Positions 1 through 7,120 are shown, counted from the first letter of the stretch. The stretch is 40,365 nucleotides of DNA from SIG603 sp964370115 (GCA_964370115.1 CAYJIA010000015.1:1-40365); one strand, 5' to 3'. The notes: a model not told the origin generated them from the letters alone. Numbers and translations: made by a program.

Positions 1-2
1 AA

Positions 3-27
3 TTGAAATGTCCAGTGGACATTTCAA
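3..27. repeat. 25-bp perfect palindrome
   Basis: Twelve bases on each side of a central G (position 15) are exact reverse complements; the core is TGTCCAGTGGACA. It lies just 5' of a terminator-like hairpin and probably belongs to the 3' region of a gene outside the window. I cannot tell whether it is a protein-binding site, a recombination site or part of a terminator. Confidence 0.6.
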
Positions 28-28
28 G

Positions 29-57
29 AGGGAAACCCTCGTCGGGGGTTTCCTTAT
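29..57 (+). terminator. Terminator-like hairpin of an upstream gene
   Basis: GGAAACCCTC and GGGGGTTTCC form a stem of about 10 bp around a GTC loop. The stem extends by one wobble and one A-T pair and is followed by TTATTAA rather than a clean U tract. It probably closes a transcription unit entering from the left. Confidence 0.5.
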
Positions 58-121
58 TAAAGGCATGGTTTGCTTCTATTTTAGTAAATCGCGCAGGTGG
101 GAAATATTTTTAGCTTTCTTA

Positions 122-150
122 TTGACATTTGTTATTTCTAGAAATACAAT
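122..150 (+). promoter_or_regulatory. Sigma-A promoter for the 210-593 membrane protein
   Basis: TTGACA (122-127) and TACAAT (145-150) are separated by exactly 17 bp, about 60 bp before the start codon at 210. Confidence 0.65.
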
Positions 151-209
151 GAAGTTATAATAAATAAAAAATATAATAAACTAAAGTTTCATGATGAATG
201 GAGGGCACT

Positions 210-593
210 ATGAAAAAATATTTGAGCTTTTTAACCTTGACAGTTTTACCAATTGTTCTGATGATTCTCATTGTCACATCTGTAGCGTATATTGAAAACT
301 TTACACAGCGGTATATGACTAATATCTTTTTTCTATTTGGATATATAATGCTTGCCATAATTATATATACCATATATATTGAGCGCGTTAACTATATTCA
401 CGGTAGAAAGAATTTCATTATTACATTATTAAGTAAATGTATTTGCATTATTTTAATGCTGTTAATATTTATCGTTGAACCTTTCTTGCCATACGTATTG
501 CTTACAGGTCAATATGGGCATATGCTATTTATTTCACTGTTTAGTATATATGTCGCACTAACAATTTCGTCTTTAACTAAGTCAAAAGATTAA
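210..593 (+). CDS. Small integral membrane protein, function unknown
   Basis: I do not recognise this 127-residue protein. It is strongly hydrophobic, with about four predicted membrane segments (roughly residues 5-27, 35-55, 70-90 and 95-118), short loops and a polar C-terminal end (SLTKSKD). The in-frame ATG at 198 overlaps the ribosome binding site. I chose the ATG at 210 because GGAGGG at 200-205 is then well placed and the protein begins MKKYL. It has its own sigma-A promoter and lies 114 bp before the MFS gene on the same strand. No catalytic motif is visible. It could be a transporter accessory protein or a remnant membrane protein, and nothing in the sequence decides between them. Confidence 0.6.
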   Translation: MKKYLSFLTLTVLPIVLMILIVTSVAYIENFTQRYMTNIFFLFGYIMLAIIIYTIYIERVNYIHGRKNFIITLLSKCICIILMLLIFIVEPFLPYVLLTGQYGHMLFISLFSIYVALTISSLTKSKD

Positions 594-707
594 TAGATAT
601 TACAATGAAAATAGAAAAATACGATTTTAATATAAGTTTATCATATGAGTTTGAGGGTTTTTACTATATTATAAGTATAGTAAATCATAATATTTAGGAG
701 TGATGTT

Positions 708-1880
708 TTGTTAGGTTTAATAAATAGGTATAAGGGCAGTTATGCGAGCTACTCTATAACTTTGTTCTTTTTCTATTTTTCAATGTCGGTGTTTTCGTCA
801 GTTTTGAGCGTTTATCTTACGGGTATAGGAAAAAATCCGTCGGAGATGTCGTTTATCGTATCGTCGTCTAGCCTTTTTTCGATTATATGTATGCCAATTG
901 TAGGATTTTTAAACGACAAGGTCAAAAATCCAAAACGTCTAGGTGGCGTTCTGCTGATATCCGCAGGTGTGTTGGGTATTGCGTTTTCATTTGCAAGGGA
1001 GACGTGGATTTTATTTCTCTTAAACGGATTTATAATGACAGGCATATGCTCGATGAGCCCTGTTTTGGAAAGAATGGCAGGACTTTGTAAATACAGATAT
1101 GGCTCGGTTAGAGTGTGGGGTACCTTAGGTTTTGCAAGTGCAATACAAATTGCGGGACTTATACTACAGTATTTGCCAAGCCAGTATTTGTTTGTGCTCT
1201 TGCTAATAACCACGCTTCTTACAGTAGTAGGCATTTTGGGAACAGAGCCAATAGCAAAAGAAAAGCTAAAAGATACTGTGAATGTTAAACCAAAGCTTAG
1301 AGATTTTTTAAAAACTCCACATTACATACTATATCTTTTTATAGTGTTTTTATTTTTAGGGGCAAATGGAGTGCATATGACCTATATACCAGTTTTGCTT
1401 TCAGAGCTTGGAATGGATTTGGGTGTGGTTGGAACAGTGCTGTTTTTGGGTACAGCGATAGAAATTCCTATGTTGTTGTTCGCTTATAAATTTATGGATA
1501 AATACTCTAGCAGAAATTTAGTAATTATCGCACATGTGCTACTTGCAACACCGTTTTTATTTTACGGATTTTCAAATAATATTATAATAGTAGTGGGTAT
1601 AACCTTGATGTTTAAGTCAATTCCATCAATGCTATTTACTATGCTAAACTTAAAGGTCGTGTCAAATTTAGTGAGCCCGAAACTTACGTCTACTGCCCTT
1701 GGAATTTCCTCTGCGTTTATGTCTATAGGAGGGCTGGCGTTTCAAAATCTAGGCGGAACCATAGCATATGGACTTGGCACACAGGAGTTATATACATTCC
1801 TAGCAGGTATAACAGCGCTTAGTTTAGTACTAACATTATTTTTGAAAGTACCTAATATTAGAGAAATGTTTAGTAATTGA
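708..1880 (+). CDS. MFS transporter, LacY/nucleoside-symporter-like (MFS_1_like) family
   Basis: A 390-residue protein with about 12 membrane segments, the usual size for the major facilitator superfamily. The loop between segments 2 and 3 reads GFLNDKVKNPKR, matching the MFS signature G-x3-D-x2-(K/R). The central motif RYGSVRVWGTLGFA resembles the R-x-WGS-x-G motif of the MFS_1-like branch (PF12832), which includes LacY-type sugar and nucleoside symporters. The substrate cannot be read from the sequence. Translation most likely begins at TTG (708), seven bases after TAGGAG. The in-frame GTG alternatives meet stops, so a TTG start is required. The gene ends convergently with the ABC operon and shares a bidirectional terminator with it. 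No convincing promoter is seen in the 114 bp upstream, so it may be read from 122-150. Confidence 0.8.
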   Translation: MLGLINRYKGSYASYSITLFFFYFSMSVFSSVLSVYLTGIGKNPSEMSFIVSSSSLFSIICMPIVGFLNDKVKNPKRLGGVLLISAGVLGIAFSFARETWILFLLNGFIMTGICSMSPVLERMAGLCKYRYGSVRVWGTLGFASAIQIAGLILQYLPSQYLFVLLLITTLLTVVGILGTEPIAKEKLKDTVNVKPKLRDFLKTPHYILYLFIVFLFLGANGVHMTYIPVLLSELGMDLGVVGTVLFLGTAIEIPMLLFAYKFMDKYSSRNLVIIAHVLLATPFLFYGFSNNIIIVVGITLMFKSIPSMLFTMLNLKVVSNLVSPKLTSTALGISSAFMSIGGLAFQNLGGTIAYGLGTQELYTFLAGITALSLVLTLFLKVPNIREMFSN

Positions 1881-1893
1881 TAGTTAATAAAGT

Positions 1894-1936
1894 AAAGAGG
1901 TGCAACGAAATGAAAATTTCGTTACACCTCTTTTTT
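1894..1936. terminator. Bidirectional terminator between convergent MFS and ABC genes
   Basis: AAAGAGGTG-C-AACGAAAT pairs with ATTTCGTT-A-CACCTCTTT around a GAAA loop, with one internal mismatch. A T run follows on the plus strand and an A run precedes it, so it can act on both strands. Confidence 0.85.
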
Positions 1937-1939
1937 AAA

Positions 1940-2500
1940 TTAAATAGAAATTACCTTGCCACCCATAAGCTCGACCTCTTCTAAATGGTGAGTTATCATA
2001 ACAAGTGTGCGGTTGTCTCTGTGTTTTAAAATATAGTCTATGCATAGCTTTCTTGTGTCTTCGTCCAAGCCTTTGAAAGGCTCGTCAAGTATAATTACTT
2101 TACTGTCAAACATTAAGGCTCTAACAAGTGCCACACGGCGCTTCATTCCACCGCTAAAGTCTTTTACTGCCTTGTACTCGTCATCTATTCCGATTTGCGC
2201 TAGATGAGACTTTATTTCAGTATAATTCGGTTTCTTGAAAACCATTGCAATATTGTCTATAGCTGTAAAGTCCTCACACAGTCTGTCCTCTTGGAACATT
2301 ACAGAAAATTTATTCGGTGCCGTTATTTTGCCAGCATCGGGCTTTAAAAAACCTAAGATTAGATTTATTATTGTAGTTTTTCCACTGCCAGAACTTCCCA
2401 TAATACAGGAAATTTCGTTTTCTTTAAGCTTTAAATTAAAATCGTTTAACACAAGTTTATCGCCAAAGCTTTTTTTTACATTCTCAAAAATAATATCCAT
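1940..2500 (-). CDS. ABC transporter ATP-binding protein, SsuB/TauB/ThiZ-like
   Basis: Cytoplasmic ATPase of the three-gene importer. It has Walker A GSSGSGKTT, Q-loop MFQEDRL, signature FSGGMKRR, Walker B VIILDEPF followed by the D-loop KGLD, and the switch histidine in MITHH. At 186 residues it is a minimal nucleotide-binding domain, shorter than typical SsuB/TauB proteins (about 240-260), with nothing after the H-loop helix. I chose the ATG at 2500, preceded by GAGGTG, rather than the GTG at 2512. It begins 8 bp after the permease stop, so translation is probably coupled. The gene is last in the operon and ends at the bidirectional terminator. The family imports sulfonates, nitrate or pyrimidine precursors; the substrate is not determinable here. 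Confidence 0.88.
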   Translation of the reverse strand: MDIIFENVKKSFGDKLVLNDFNLKLKENEISCIMGSSGSGKTTIINLILGFLKPDAGKITAPNKFSVMFQEDRLCEDFTAIDNIAMVFKKPNYTEIKSHLAQIGIDDEYKAVKDFSGGMKRRVALVRALMFDSKVIILDEPFKGLDEDTRKLCIDYILKHRDNRTLVMITHHLEEVELMGGKVISI

Positions 2501-2508
2501 ACTGCACC

Positions 2509-3264
2509 TCACAAATTTTTATCGGCACTTTTGTAAATACATTTTACCAAAAGCGAGAAAAATTTTTCAAAGATTATACTGGCGATTACTATTACCACTG
2601 TCCAAGAAAATAAATCCGGTGTGTTTAAGAGCACTTTTGCGCTATATAGCTTTTCGCCCATAGAGCCCTGTGGTATTCCGATTATCTCGGCGGCTATACC
2701 CGCTTTCCAAGAAAGTCCAAGGCCTAGGCTACAGGCAGAAATAAAATAAGGTCTTATGTGTGGCAAGTATATATACTTTACCTTCTTGTTAAAGCTTACA
2801 CTGAAACTTTTTGCCATTTCAAGCATTTTTTTATCTGTCGCTAAAAGCCCATTTAAAATATTAGTGTAAATTATCGGCAAAACCATCAAAAATGATATGA
2901 AAACTGCAAGGCTTGAAGAGTTTAACCAAATGAGCGCAAGTATAATAAAAGATGCAACGGGCACTGCTTTTATTATGGTTATAAATGGTTCTAGCATGAA
3001 TTTGAAAAATTCAAACTTTGAACTTATCACAGCAAGGACAATGCCTACAATAAGTGACATCAAAAATCCAGATATAATTCTTAAAAACGAAAATCCTACA
3101 GAGCTCCAAAAGTCAGGCTCGAACACAAGGCTTGAAAGTCTGTGCATGACATCAATCGGAGAGACCAAAAGGATTTGTCTGTCTATAAGCATAGCGGATA
3201 TTTGCCATAAACCTATGGCAAATACCCACGCTATACTTTTCTTTATAATAATTTTAGCCTTCAT
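2509..3264 (-). CDS. ABC transporter permease, SsuC/TauC/ThiX-like
   Basis: A 251-residue membrane protein with about six segments, of the BPD_transp_1 family. The cytoplasmic coupling loop is a variant EAA motif, around EMAKSFSVSFNKKVKYIYLP, followed by the usual hydrophobic helix with GLSWKAGIAAEIIG. That last motif is typical of the sulfonate/nitrate/taurine permease group. I place the start at the ATG at 3264, which overlaps the end of the binding-protein gene by 11 bp. An alternative in-frame start at 3291 would add nine unlikely residues. No strong ribosome binding site precedes it, so coupling to the upstream gene is expected. It pairs with the ATPase at 1940-2500 and presumably forms a homodimer in the membrane. 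Confidence 0.88.
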   Translation of the reverse strand: MKAKIIIKKSIAWVFAIGLWQISAMLIDRQILLVSPIDVMHRLSSLVFEPDFWSSVGFSFLRIISGFLMSLIVGIVLAVISSKFEFFKFMLEPFITIIKAVPVASFIILALIWLNSSSLAVFISFLMVLPIIYTNILNGLLATDKKMLEMAKSFSVSFNKKVKYIYLPHIRPYFISACSLGLGLSWKAGIAAEIIGIPQGSMGEKLYSAKVLLNTPDLFSWTVVIVIASIIFEKFFSLLVKCIYKSADKNL

Positions 3265-4318
3265 AGTAGAAATCGTCGGCAGGTATTGCACCGCCTATTG
3301 ATGCTTCATTTTGGTCAAATAAAACTTGTAGATAACCGCTTATCGCATTTTTCATGTCCTCGCCTGTAAGGTCGGTTATGCTTGCAAGTGGTATTGCTTT
3401 CTCCGCAACAGCTGCTGATGTTATGCCATATTTTTCAATCATTACAGATGCTTCTGCAGGATTTGCGTTTACAAACGCCGCTGATTCCTCGTAATCGGCA
3501 ATGAAATTTGCCACTGCCTCAGGATTATTTTCGATAAACTCTTTTCTTGCAACAAACACACCTGTAACAAGTTGGCTGCCGTTATCAAGTTTTTCCCATT
3601 CTTCTGTCATGTCTAAAACAATGTTTAAGCCCTCGACATTGCTTTGTGCTACTGTTGCAAACGGTTGAGGTAAAAGTGCTACGACACCCTCTGAGCTCTC
3701 TTGTAGATGAGCTACGATTTCGGCAGATTCTGATTTCCAGTCTATGGTAACATCTGTGTCAGGGTCAATACCGTTTTGAGACAGTATATATCTTAATGTG
3801 TATTCAGGAGTAGATCCTTTACCCGTTGCCAAAATAGTTTTGCCTTTTAAATCTTCTACAGATGTAATGCTGTCGCCTACTTCTGCGATGTATAACACGC
3901 CAAGGCTGTTAATTGCGATTACCGCAATTTCACCCTCAGTATTATTGTAAAGGGTAGAGGCAAGGTTTGCAGGAACGGCAGCAATGTCAAGCTCACCTTG
4001 AATAAGTTTAGGTGTGATTTCATCTGGTGTGCCAGCAAGTGTAAAGTTGTATACATTGTCAGCGTTTGCTGCTTCGTTTTCCTCTAAAAGCTGAACCATA
4101 CCCATTGTTGTAGGGCCTGTCATGCCTGCAAGGTTTACAGTAGGTTTTGTGTCTAGTGTTTCGGCGGTGCTTTCGCTAGTGCTCTCACTAGTGCTTTCGC
4201 TAGCAATTTCGCTCTCGCTTTGTGAAGCTTCGCTTGAGCTAGAGCTTTGTGGTGCTGTGCTACAAGCTGACAGAGATAGCATTAAAGCTACCATTAAAAT
4301 TGATATAATTTTTTTCAT
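3254..4318 (-). CDS. ABC transporter substrate-binding lipoprotein, NMT1/THI5/SsuA-like
   Basis: A 354-residue secreted lipoprotein. The signal peptide MKKIISILMVALMLSLSAC ends in a lipobox with the modified Cys at residue 19. A Ser/Glu/Thr-rich linker follows (about residues 22-55), then a two-lobe binding domain starting at TVNLAGMTGPTTMG. Features typical of the NMT1/SsuA-like fold include LIQGELDIAAVPANLAS, DLKGKTILATGKGSTPEYTLRY and GVVALLPQPFATVA. Family members bind sulfonates, taurine, pyrimidines or riboflavin-like compounds; the ligand here is unknown. The start ATG (4318) is preceded by AGAGG. It is first in a three-gene minus-strand operon and is controlled by a long structured leader with a terminator, so its ligand may be tied to whatever that leader senses. 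Confidence 0.88.
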   Translation of the reverse strand: MKKIISILMVALMLSLSACSTAPQSSSSSEASQSESEIASESTSESTSESTAETLDTKPTVNLAGMTGPTTMGMVQLLEENEAANADNVYNFTLAGTPDEITPKLIQGELDIAAVPANLASTLYNNTEGEIAVIAINSLGVLYIAEVGDSITSVEDLKGKTILATGKGSTPEYTLRYILSQNGIDPDTDVTIDWKSESAEIVAHLQESSEGVVALLPQPFATVAQSNVEGLNIVLDMTEEWEKLDNGSQLVTGVFVARKEFIENNPEAVANFIADYEESAAFVNANPAEASVMIEKYGITSAAVAEKAIPLASITDLTGEDMKNAISGYLQVLFDQNEASIGGAIPADDFYYEG

Positions 4319-4352
4319 ACAATTTCCTCTTTCTTAAATTAAATTTTTAGAC

Positions 4353-4381
4353 AAAAAAAGCTATACTAGTAAAAGTACAGC
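4353..4381 (-). terminator. Intrinsic terminator in the ABC operon leader (attenuator)
   Basis: Read on the minus strand, GCTGTACT and AGTATAGC pair (one G-T wobble) around a six-base loop and are followed directly by seven T residues. It sits between the promoter and the first gene, about 35 bp before the start codon, so it must be bypassed for expression. Confidence 0.75.
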
Positions 4382-4510
4382 GTAATACAAATTTCTAATT
4401 GATTTTAAATTTGAAAAGCCGTCTTTGTCGCAAAGGAAACCTCTGCACTTTAGAGCGATTTTGTCTTTTGGCAGTCCTTAACCTTAGTTAAACTTTAGTG
4501 TTGGACGATA
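4382..4510 (-). ncRNA. Candidate riboswitch aptamer, class not recognised
   Basis: The transcript between the promoter and the attenuator is about 130 nt. Possible stems are TCT/AGA around AAAGTGC, TCGC with GCGA, CTTTG/CAAAG around CGA, and CTGC with GCAG plus AAGGA with TCCTT. Some of these exclude each other. AGTGCAG (minus strand, plus positions 4443-4449) can pair with the 5' arm of the terminator (CTGTACT, 4374-4380) as an antiterminator. I do not find TPP, SAM, FMN, purine, guanidine-I or cobalamin consensus blocks. The switch function is inferred from the layout, not from recognising a family. Confidence 0.45.
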
Positions 4511-4517
4511 TGTTAAA

Positions 4518-4547
4518 ATTATAACATAGATTTAGTGTCAAAGGCAA
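4518..4547 (-). promoter_or_regulatory. Sigma-A promoter of the minus-strand ABC operon
   Basis: On the minus strand, TTGCCT (plus 4542-4547) and TATAAT (plus 4518-4523) are 18 bp apart. A better -35 match, TTGACA (4536-4541), lies only 12 bp from the same -10 and is probably not used. The predicted start near 4510 gives a leader of about 190 nt. Confidence 0.6.
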
Positions 4548-4567
4548 GAGTTTTTTTATTTAAAACC

Positions 4568-4819
4568 GTAGGGCAAGGGCTCTGCTCTTGCCTTGGGTTT
4601 TGCGGTGAATTTCGGGCGAACACACAGGTTCGCCCCTACGTCATAAATGGGAATTTTGTGGAAACATTGCTGGCGACCAATGGTCGCCCCTACATCTAAA
4701 TTTAAGTTTTACGCCTGTAGGGGCGGTCATCGGCACCTGTGAGATATCCACCAAACATTGCTAAGCGACGAAGGCGTCACTCCCTACATTATAAAATCGA
4801 AAAAACTGAAGGGTTTTCA
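4568..4819. repeat. Dispersed palindromic repeat, copy A (with internal extra segment)
   Basis: A mosaic of short inverted repeats, each tending to start GTAGGG and end CCCTAC: GGCAAG...CTTGCC, GGGCGAAC...GTTCGCCC and GCGACCA-A-TGGTCGC. Positions 4568-4695 match copy B (5380-5508) almost base for base. The tail at 4781-4819 matches B's tail, but about 90 bp (4690-4780) is extra. That segment contains another GTAGGGGCGG...CCCTAC unit. An AT-rich tag (TTATTAACTATTAATTATT) follows at about 4825-4844. There is no coding content. It resembles a non-autonomous intergenic repeat family. Confidence 0.8.
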
Positions 4820-4845
4820 CTAAATTATTAACTATTAATTATTCA

Positions 4846-5049
4846 TTACTTGTACTTAACTCTTCCAAGTATATAATCTGTGGAGGTTTTGTAAAAATCG
4901 GCTAATTTAATCAAATGCATAACGGGTATTGCCTGATAACCTCTTTCATATCTTGAATATACGGTTTGTGAAATACCTAAAATATCTGCAACCGCGGTTT
5001 GATTTAAATCCATATCTTCTCTCAAATCTCGAAGTCGTGGGAAAAGCAT
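4846..5049 (-). CDS. XRE-family HTH regulator, short
   Basis: A 67-residue protein that is essentially one HTH_3/Cro-CI domain. Helices 2-3 lie in QTAVADILGISQTVYSRYERG, followed by IPVMHLIKLADFYKTSTDYILGR, the usual end of the five-helix fold. There is no sensor or dimerisation extension. The start ATG (5049) follows AGGAG at seven bases. It is divergent from another XRE gene at 5150, with 100 bp between the two starts. It probably binds that shared region and regulates itself and its partner. The pair stands alone between repeats, without phage genes or a recognisable toxin. Confidence 0.85.
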   Translation of the reverse strand: MLFPRLRDLREDMDLNQTAVADILGISQTVYSRYERGYQAIPVMHLIKLADFYKTSTDYILGRVKYK

Positions 5050-5149
5050 AACATCACTCCTAATACTTTATAGTACTATTGACTTTACAGTATTTTAATG
5101 ATAGTACGAATAAAATAGTACCTATAAGCACTAAATGGAGGCGATTGTT
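5050..5149. promoter_or_regulatory. Shared divergent promoter/operator region with ATAGTAC repeats
   Basis: ATAGTAC occurs three times: inside the 10-bp perfect palindrome ATAGTACTAT (5070-5079), at 5101-5107 and at 5115-5121. The last two are 14 bp apart. TTGACT (5079-5084) could be a plus-strand -35, with TAGTAC (5102-5107) 17 bp on as a poor -10 that coincides with a repeat. Binding there would block transcription. The operator role is inferred from position and repetition. Confidence 0.5.
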
Positions 5150-5383
5150 ATGAATAACAAGGAACTTGGACATAGGTTGAAAAGATTGCGAGAGAAAAAC
5201 AAAATGACACAGAGTGAAGTTGCGATGTATCTAAATGTAACACGTTCGGCTTATACCTATTATGAAACGGGGAAAACACAGCCGAGTATACAAGCGATTG
5301 CAATCTTAGCAAAAATTTACAAAGTGACGACAGACGAAATAATAATGCCAAAGAAAAAGAAGCTATATCTTGGAAAACGGTAG
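5150..5383 (+). CDS. XRE-family HTH regulator, short
   Basis: A 77-residue single-domain Cro/CI-type regulator: LKRLREKNKMTQSEVAMYL, then the recognition helix in VTRSAYTYYETGKTQPS, then AIAILAKIYKVTTDEII. The C terminus is a basic tail (PKKKKLYLGKR). I chose the ATG at 5150, eight bases after GGAGG, over the ATG at 5135 that lies in the ribosome binding site. Its TAG stop (5381-5383) lies inside copy B of the dispersed repeat (GTAGGG...), so the present C terminus was probably set by the repeat's arrival. It is divergent from the other XRE gene and shares the ATAGTAC region. No target operon is adjacent. Confidence 0.85.
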   Translation: MNNKELGHRLKRLREKNKMTQSEVAMYLNVTRSAYTYYETGKTQPSIQAIAILAKIYKVTTDEIIMPKKKKLYLGKR

Positions 5384-5540
5384 GGCAAGGGCTCTGCTCT
5401 TGCCTTGGGTTTTGCGGTGAATTTCGGGCGAACACACAGGTTCGCCCCTACGTCATAAATGGGAATTTTGTGGAAACGTTGCTAGCGACCAATGGTCGCC
5501 CCCTACATTATACAATCTAAAAAACGCAAGGCGTTTTCAC
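5380..5540. repeat. Dispersed palindromic repeat, copy B
   Basis: Near-identical to copy A over about 128 bp (5380-5508). Only a few differences are visible: CGGTAG versus CCGTAG, ACGTTGCTAG versus ACATTGCTGG, and one extra C. The tail carries the hairpin AAAACGC-AAG-GCGTTTT (about 5521-5537), which may end transcription of the upstream XRE gene. A and B are direct repeats flanking the two regulators, and could recombine to delete them. Confidence 0.85.
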
Positions 5541-5589
5541 ATTCATTCTCAACTTTCAATTCTCAATTTTCAATTAATAAAAATTCCTC

Positions 5590-5618
5590 TGTACAATATA
5601 AATAATATAGTATATAAT
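5590..5618 (+). promoter_or_regulatory. Probable sigma-A promoter for the SPFH gene
   Basis: TATAAT at 5613-5618 is a perfect -10. TGTACA at 5590-5595 is a fair -35 at 17 bp. The surroundings are very AT-rich, so chance matches are possible. The rest of 5541-5660 shows only AT-rich tag sequence. Confidence 0.45.
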
Positions 5619-5660
5619 ATAGATAATATTACAAAAAAATAGATTATGGAGGTTATATTT

Positions 5661-7025
5661 ATGGGACTTATTAAGGCAATCGTCGGAGCGGCAGGCGGAG
5701 TGCTTGCAGATCAGTGGAAAGAATACTTTTATTGCGAGGCAATGGATAGCTCTGTTCTTGTTAGAAAAGGCGAGAAAAAAACAAGTGGTAGAAGCTCAAA
5801 CACTAAAGGGGAAGACAATGTTATAAGCAATGGTTCTAGAATAGCCGTTGCCGATGGACAATGCATGATAATTGTAGATAATGGTAAAGTAGTAGAGCTT
5901 TGCGCTACACCAGGCGAGTTTACCTATGACACATCGTCAGAGCCTTCAATCTTTGAGGGTGATTTAGGCGATAATATTAAGAAGTCATTTTCAAATATAG
6001 GCGAGCGTTTCGCCTTTGGTGGTCAAGCGGGAAAAGACCAACGCGTGTATTACTTTAATACTAAAGAAATTTTAGGCAATAAATACGGCACACCTAGTCC
6101 TGTTCCCTTTAGGGTTGTGGACACAAATATAGGACTTGATGTTGATATATCTATTCGCTGTCACGGCGAATACTCTTACAAAATTTTTGATCCACTACTG
6201 TTTTATACCAATGTTTGCGGAAATGTAAGCGATGATTACAACAGAGGGCAAATCGACAGCCAGCTAAAAAGTGAGCTTATGACGGCTTTACAACCTGCTT
6301 TTGCAAAAATTTCTGACATGGGTATACGCTACAGTTCGCTTCCAGGACATACTATGGAGCTTGCCGACGCTTTAAATGAAGTACTTTCTAAAAAATGGGG
6401 AGAGCTTCGCGGTATTAAAATTCAGTCTTTTGGCGTTTCATCTGTAAAGGCTTCCGAAGAAGACGAAGACATGATAAAAGAACTACAAAGAAATGCTACA
6501 TTTAGAAATCCTAACATGGCAGCGGCTCATCTAGTTGGTGCTCAGGCTCAGGCTATGCAAGATGCGGCGAAAAACCAAGGCGGTGCAATGACAGGGTTTA
6601 TGGGCATGGGAATGGCTCAAGGAATGGGTGGCGGCATGAACGCACAAAACCTATATGCAATGGGTCAACAACCTCAATATCAACAACAAGCGGCTCCTCA
6701 ACAGTATCAGCAACCCGCACCACAGGCTCCTGTACCTCAAGCGCCTGCGGCAGATAGCTGGAGTTGCTCTTGTGGAAAAGAAGGAAACACAAGTAAATTC
6801 TGTGCAGAGTGCGGAAGCCCAAAACCAGTACAAGCCGACGGCTGGACTTGCTCTTGCGGTTCTGTTAACAAAGGTAAGTTCTGCGCAGAGTGCGGAAGCA
6901 AAAAACCTGCCGGCGAACCAACATATAAATGTGATAAATGCGGTTGGGAACCAGAGGACCCAAAAGCTCCACCAAAATTCTGCCCTGAGTGTGGCGACAT
7001 ATTTGATGACGGAGATATAAAATAA
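5661..7025 (+). CDS. SPFH-domain protein with three C-terminal zinc ribbons (YdjI-like)
   Basis: A 454-residue soluble or membrane-peripheral protein. The N-terminal two-thirds matches the SPFH 'virion core protein' group to which Bacillus subtilis YdjI belongs: GLIKAIVGAAGGVLADQW, DGQCMIIVDNGKVVE, TPSPVPFRVVDTNIGLDVDISIRCHGEYSYKI. A Gly/Met-rich and then Gln/Pro-rich linker (about residues 310-362) leads to three CxC or CxxC...CxxC zinc ribbons near residues 366-390, 394-418 and 424-448. The first two look like a recent duplication. The start is the ATG at 5661 after GGAGG; the earlier in-frame ATG lies inside that site. In B. subtilis, YdjI works with PspA-type membrane-stress proteins. No PspA homologue is adjacent, so the role here is inferred from the family only. 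A strong terminator follows, so the gene is monocistronic. Confidence 0.82.
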   Translation: MGLIKAIVGAAGGVLADQWKEYFYCEAMDSSVLVRKGEKKTSGRSSNTKGEDNVISNGSRIAVADGQCMIIVDNGKVVELCATPGEFTYDTSSEPSIFEGDLGDNIKKSFSNIGERFAFGGQAGKDQRVYYFNTKEILGNKYGTPSPVPFRVVDTNIGLDVDISIRCHGEYSYKIFDPLLFYTNVCGNVSDDYNRGQIDSQLKSELMTALQPAFAKISDMGIRYSSLPGHTMELADALNEVLSKKWGELRGIKIQSFGVSSVKASEEDEDMIKELQRNATFRNPNMAAAHLVGAQAQAMQDAAKNQGGAMTGFMGMGMAQGMGGGMNAQNLYAMGQQPQYQQQAAPQQYQQPAPQAPVPQAPAADSWSCSCGKEGNTSKFCAECGSPKPVQADGWTCSCGSVNKGKFCAECGSKKPAGEPTYKCDKCGWEPEDPKAPPKFCPECGDIFDDGDIK

Positions 7026-7040
7026 TTTTGATTTGATATT

Positions 7041-7080
7041 AAAGCAATGTAGAGTTAACTTTACATTGCTTTATATTTTT
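7041..7080 (+). terminator. Intrinsic terminator of the SPFH gene
   Basis: AAAGCAATGTAGAG pairs with TTTTACATTGCTTT-type sequence (one G-T wobble) around TTAA, giving about 14 bp of stem. ATATTTTT follows. Confidence 0.8.
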
Positions 7081-7120
7081 TACAAAGAATTAATATTAGG
7101 TAAAATTTGAAAGCAAAAAC

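Noticed and set aside
4382..4510. TPP riboswitch for a thiamine-precursor importer
   Set aside because: The binding protein is THI5/NMT1-like, which made TPP attractive, but the leader lacks the CTGAGA core and the ACCTGAT...GGATAATGCCAG-type block.
4568..5540. CRISPR array or composite transposon around the XRE genes
   Set aside because: There are only two long direct copies with genes between them, no regular spacers, no cas genes and no transposase.
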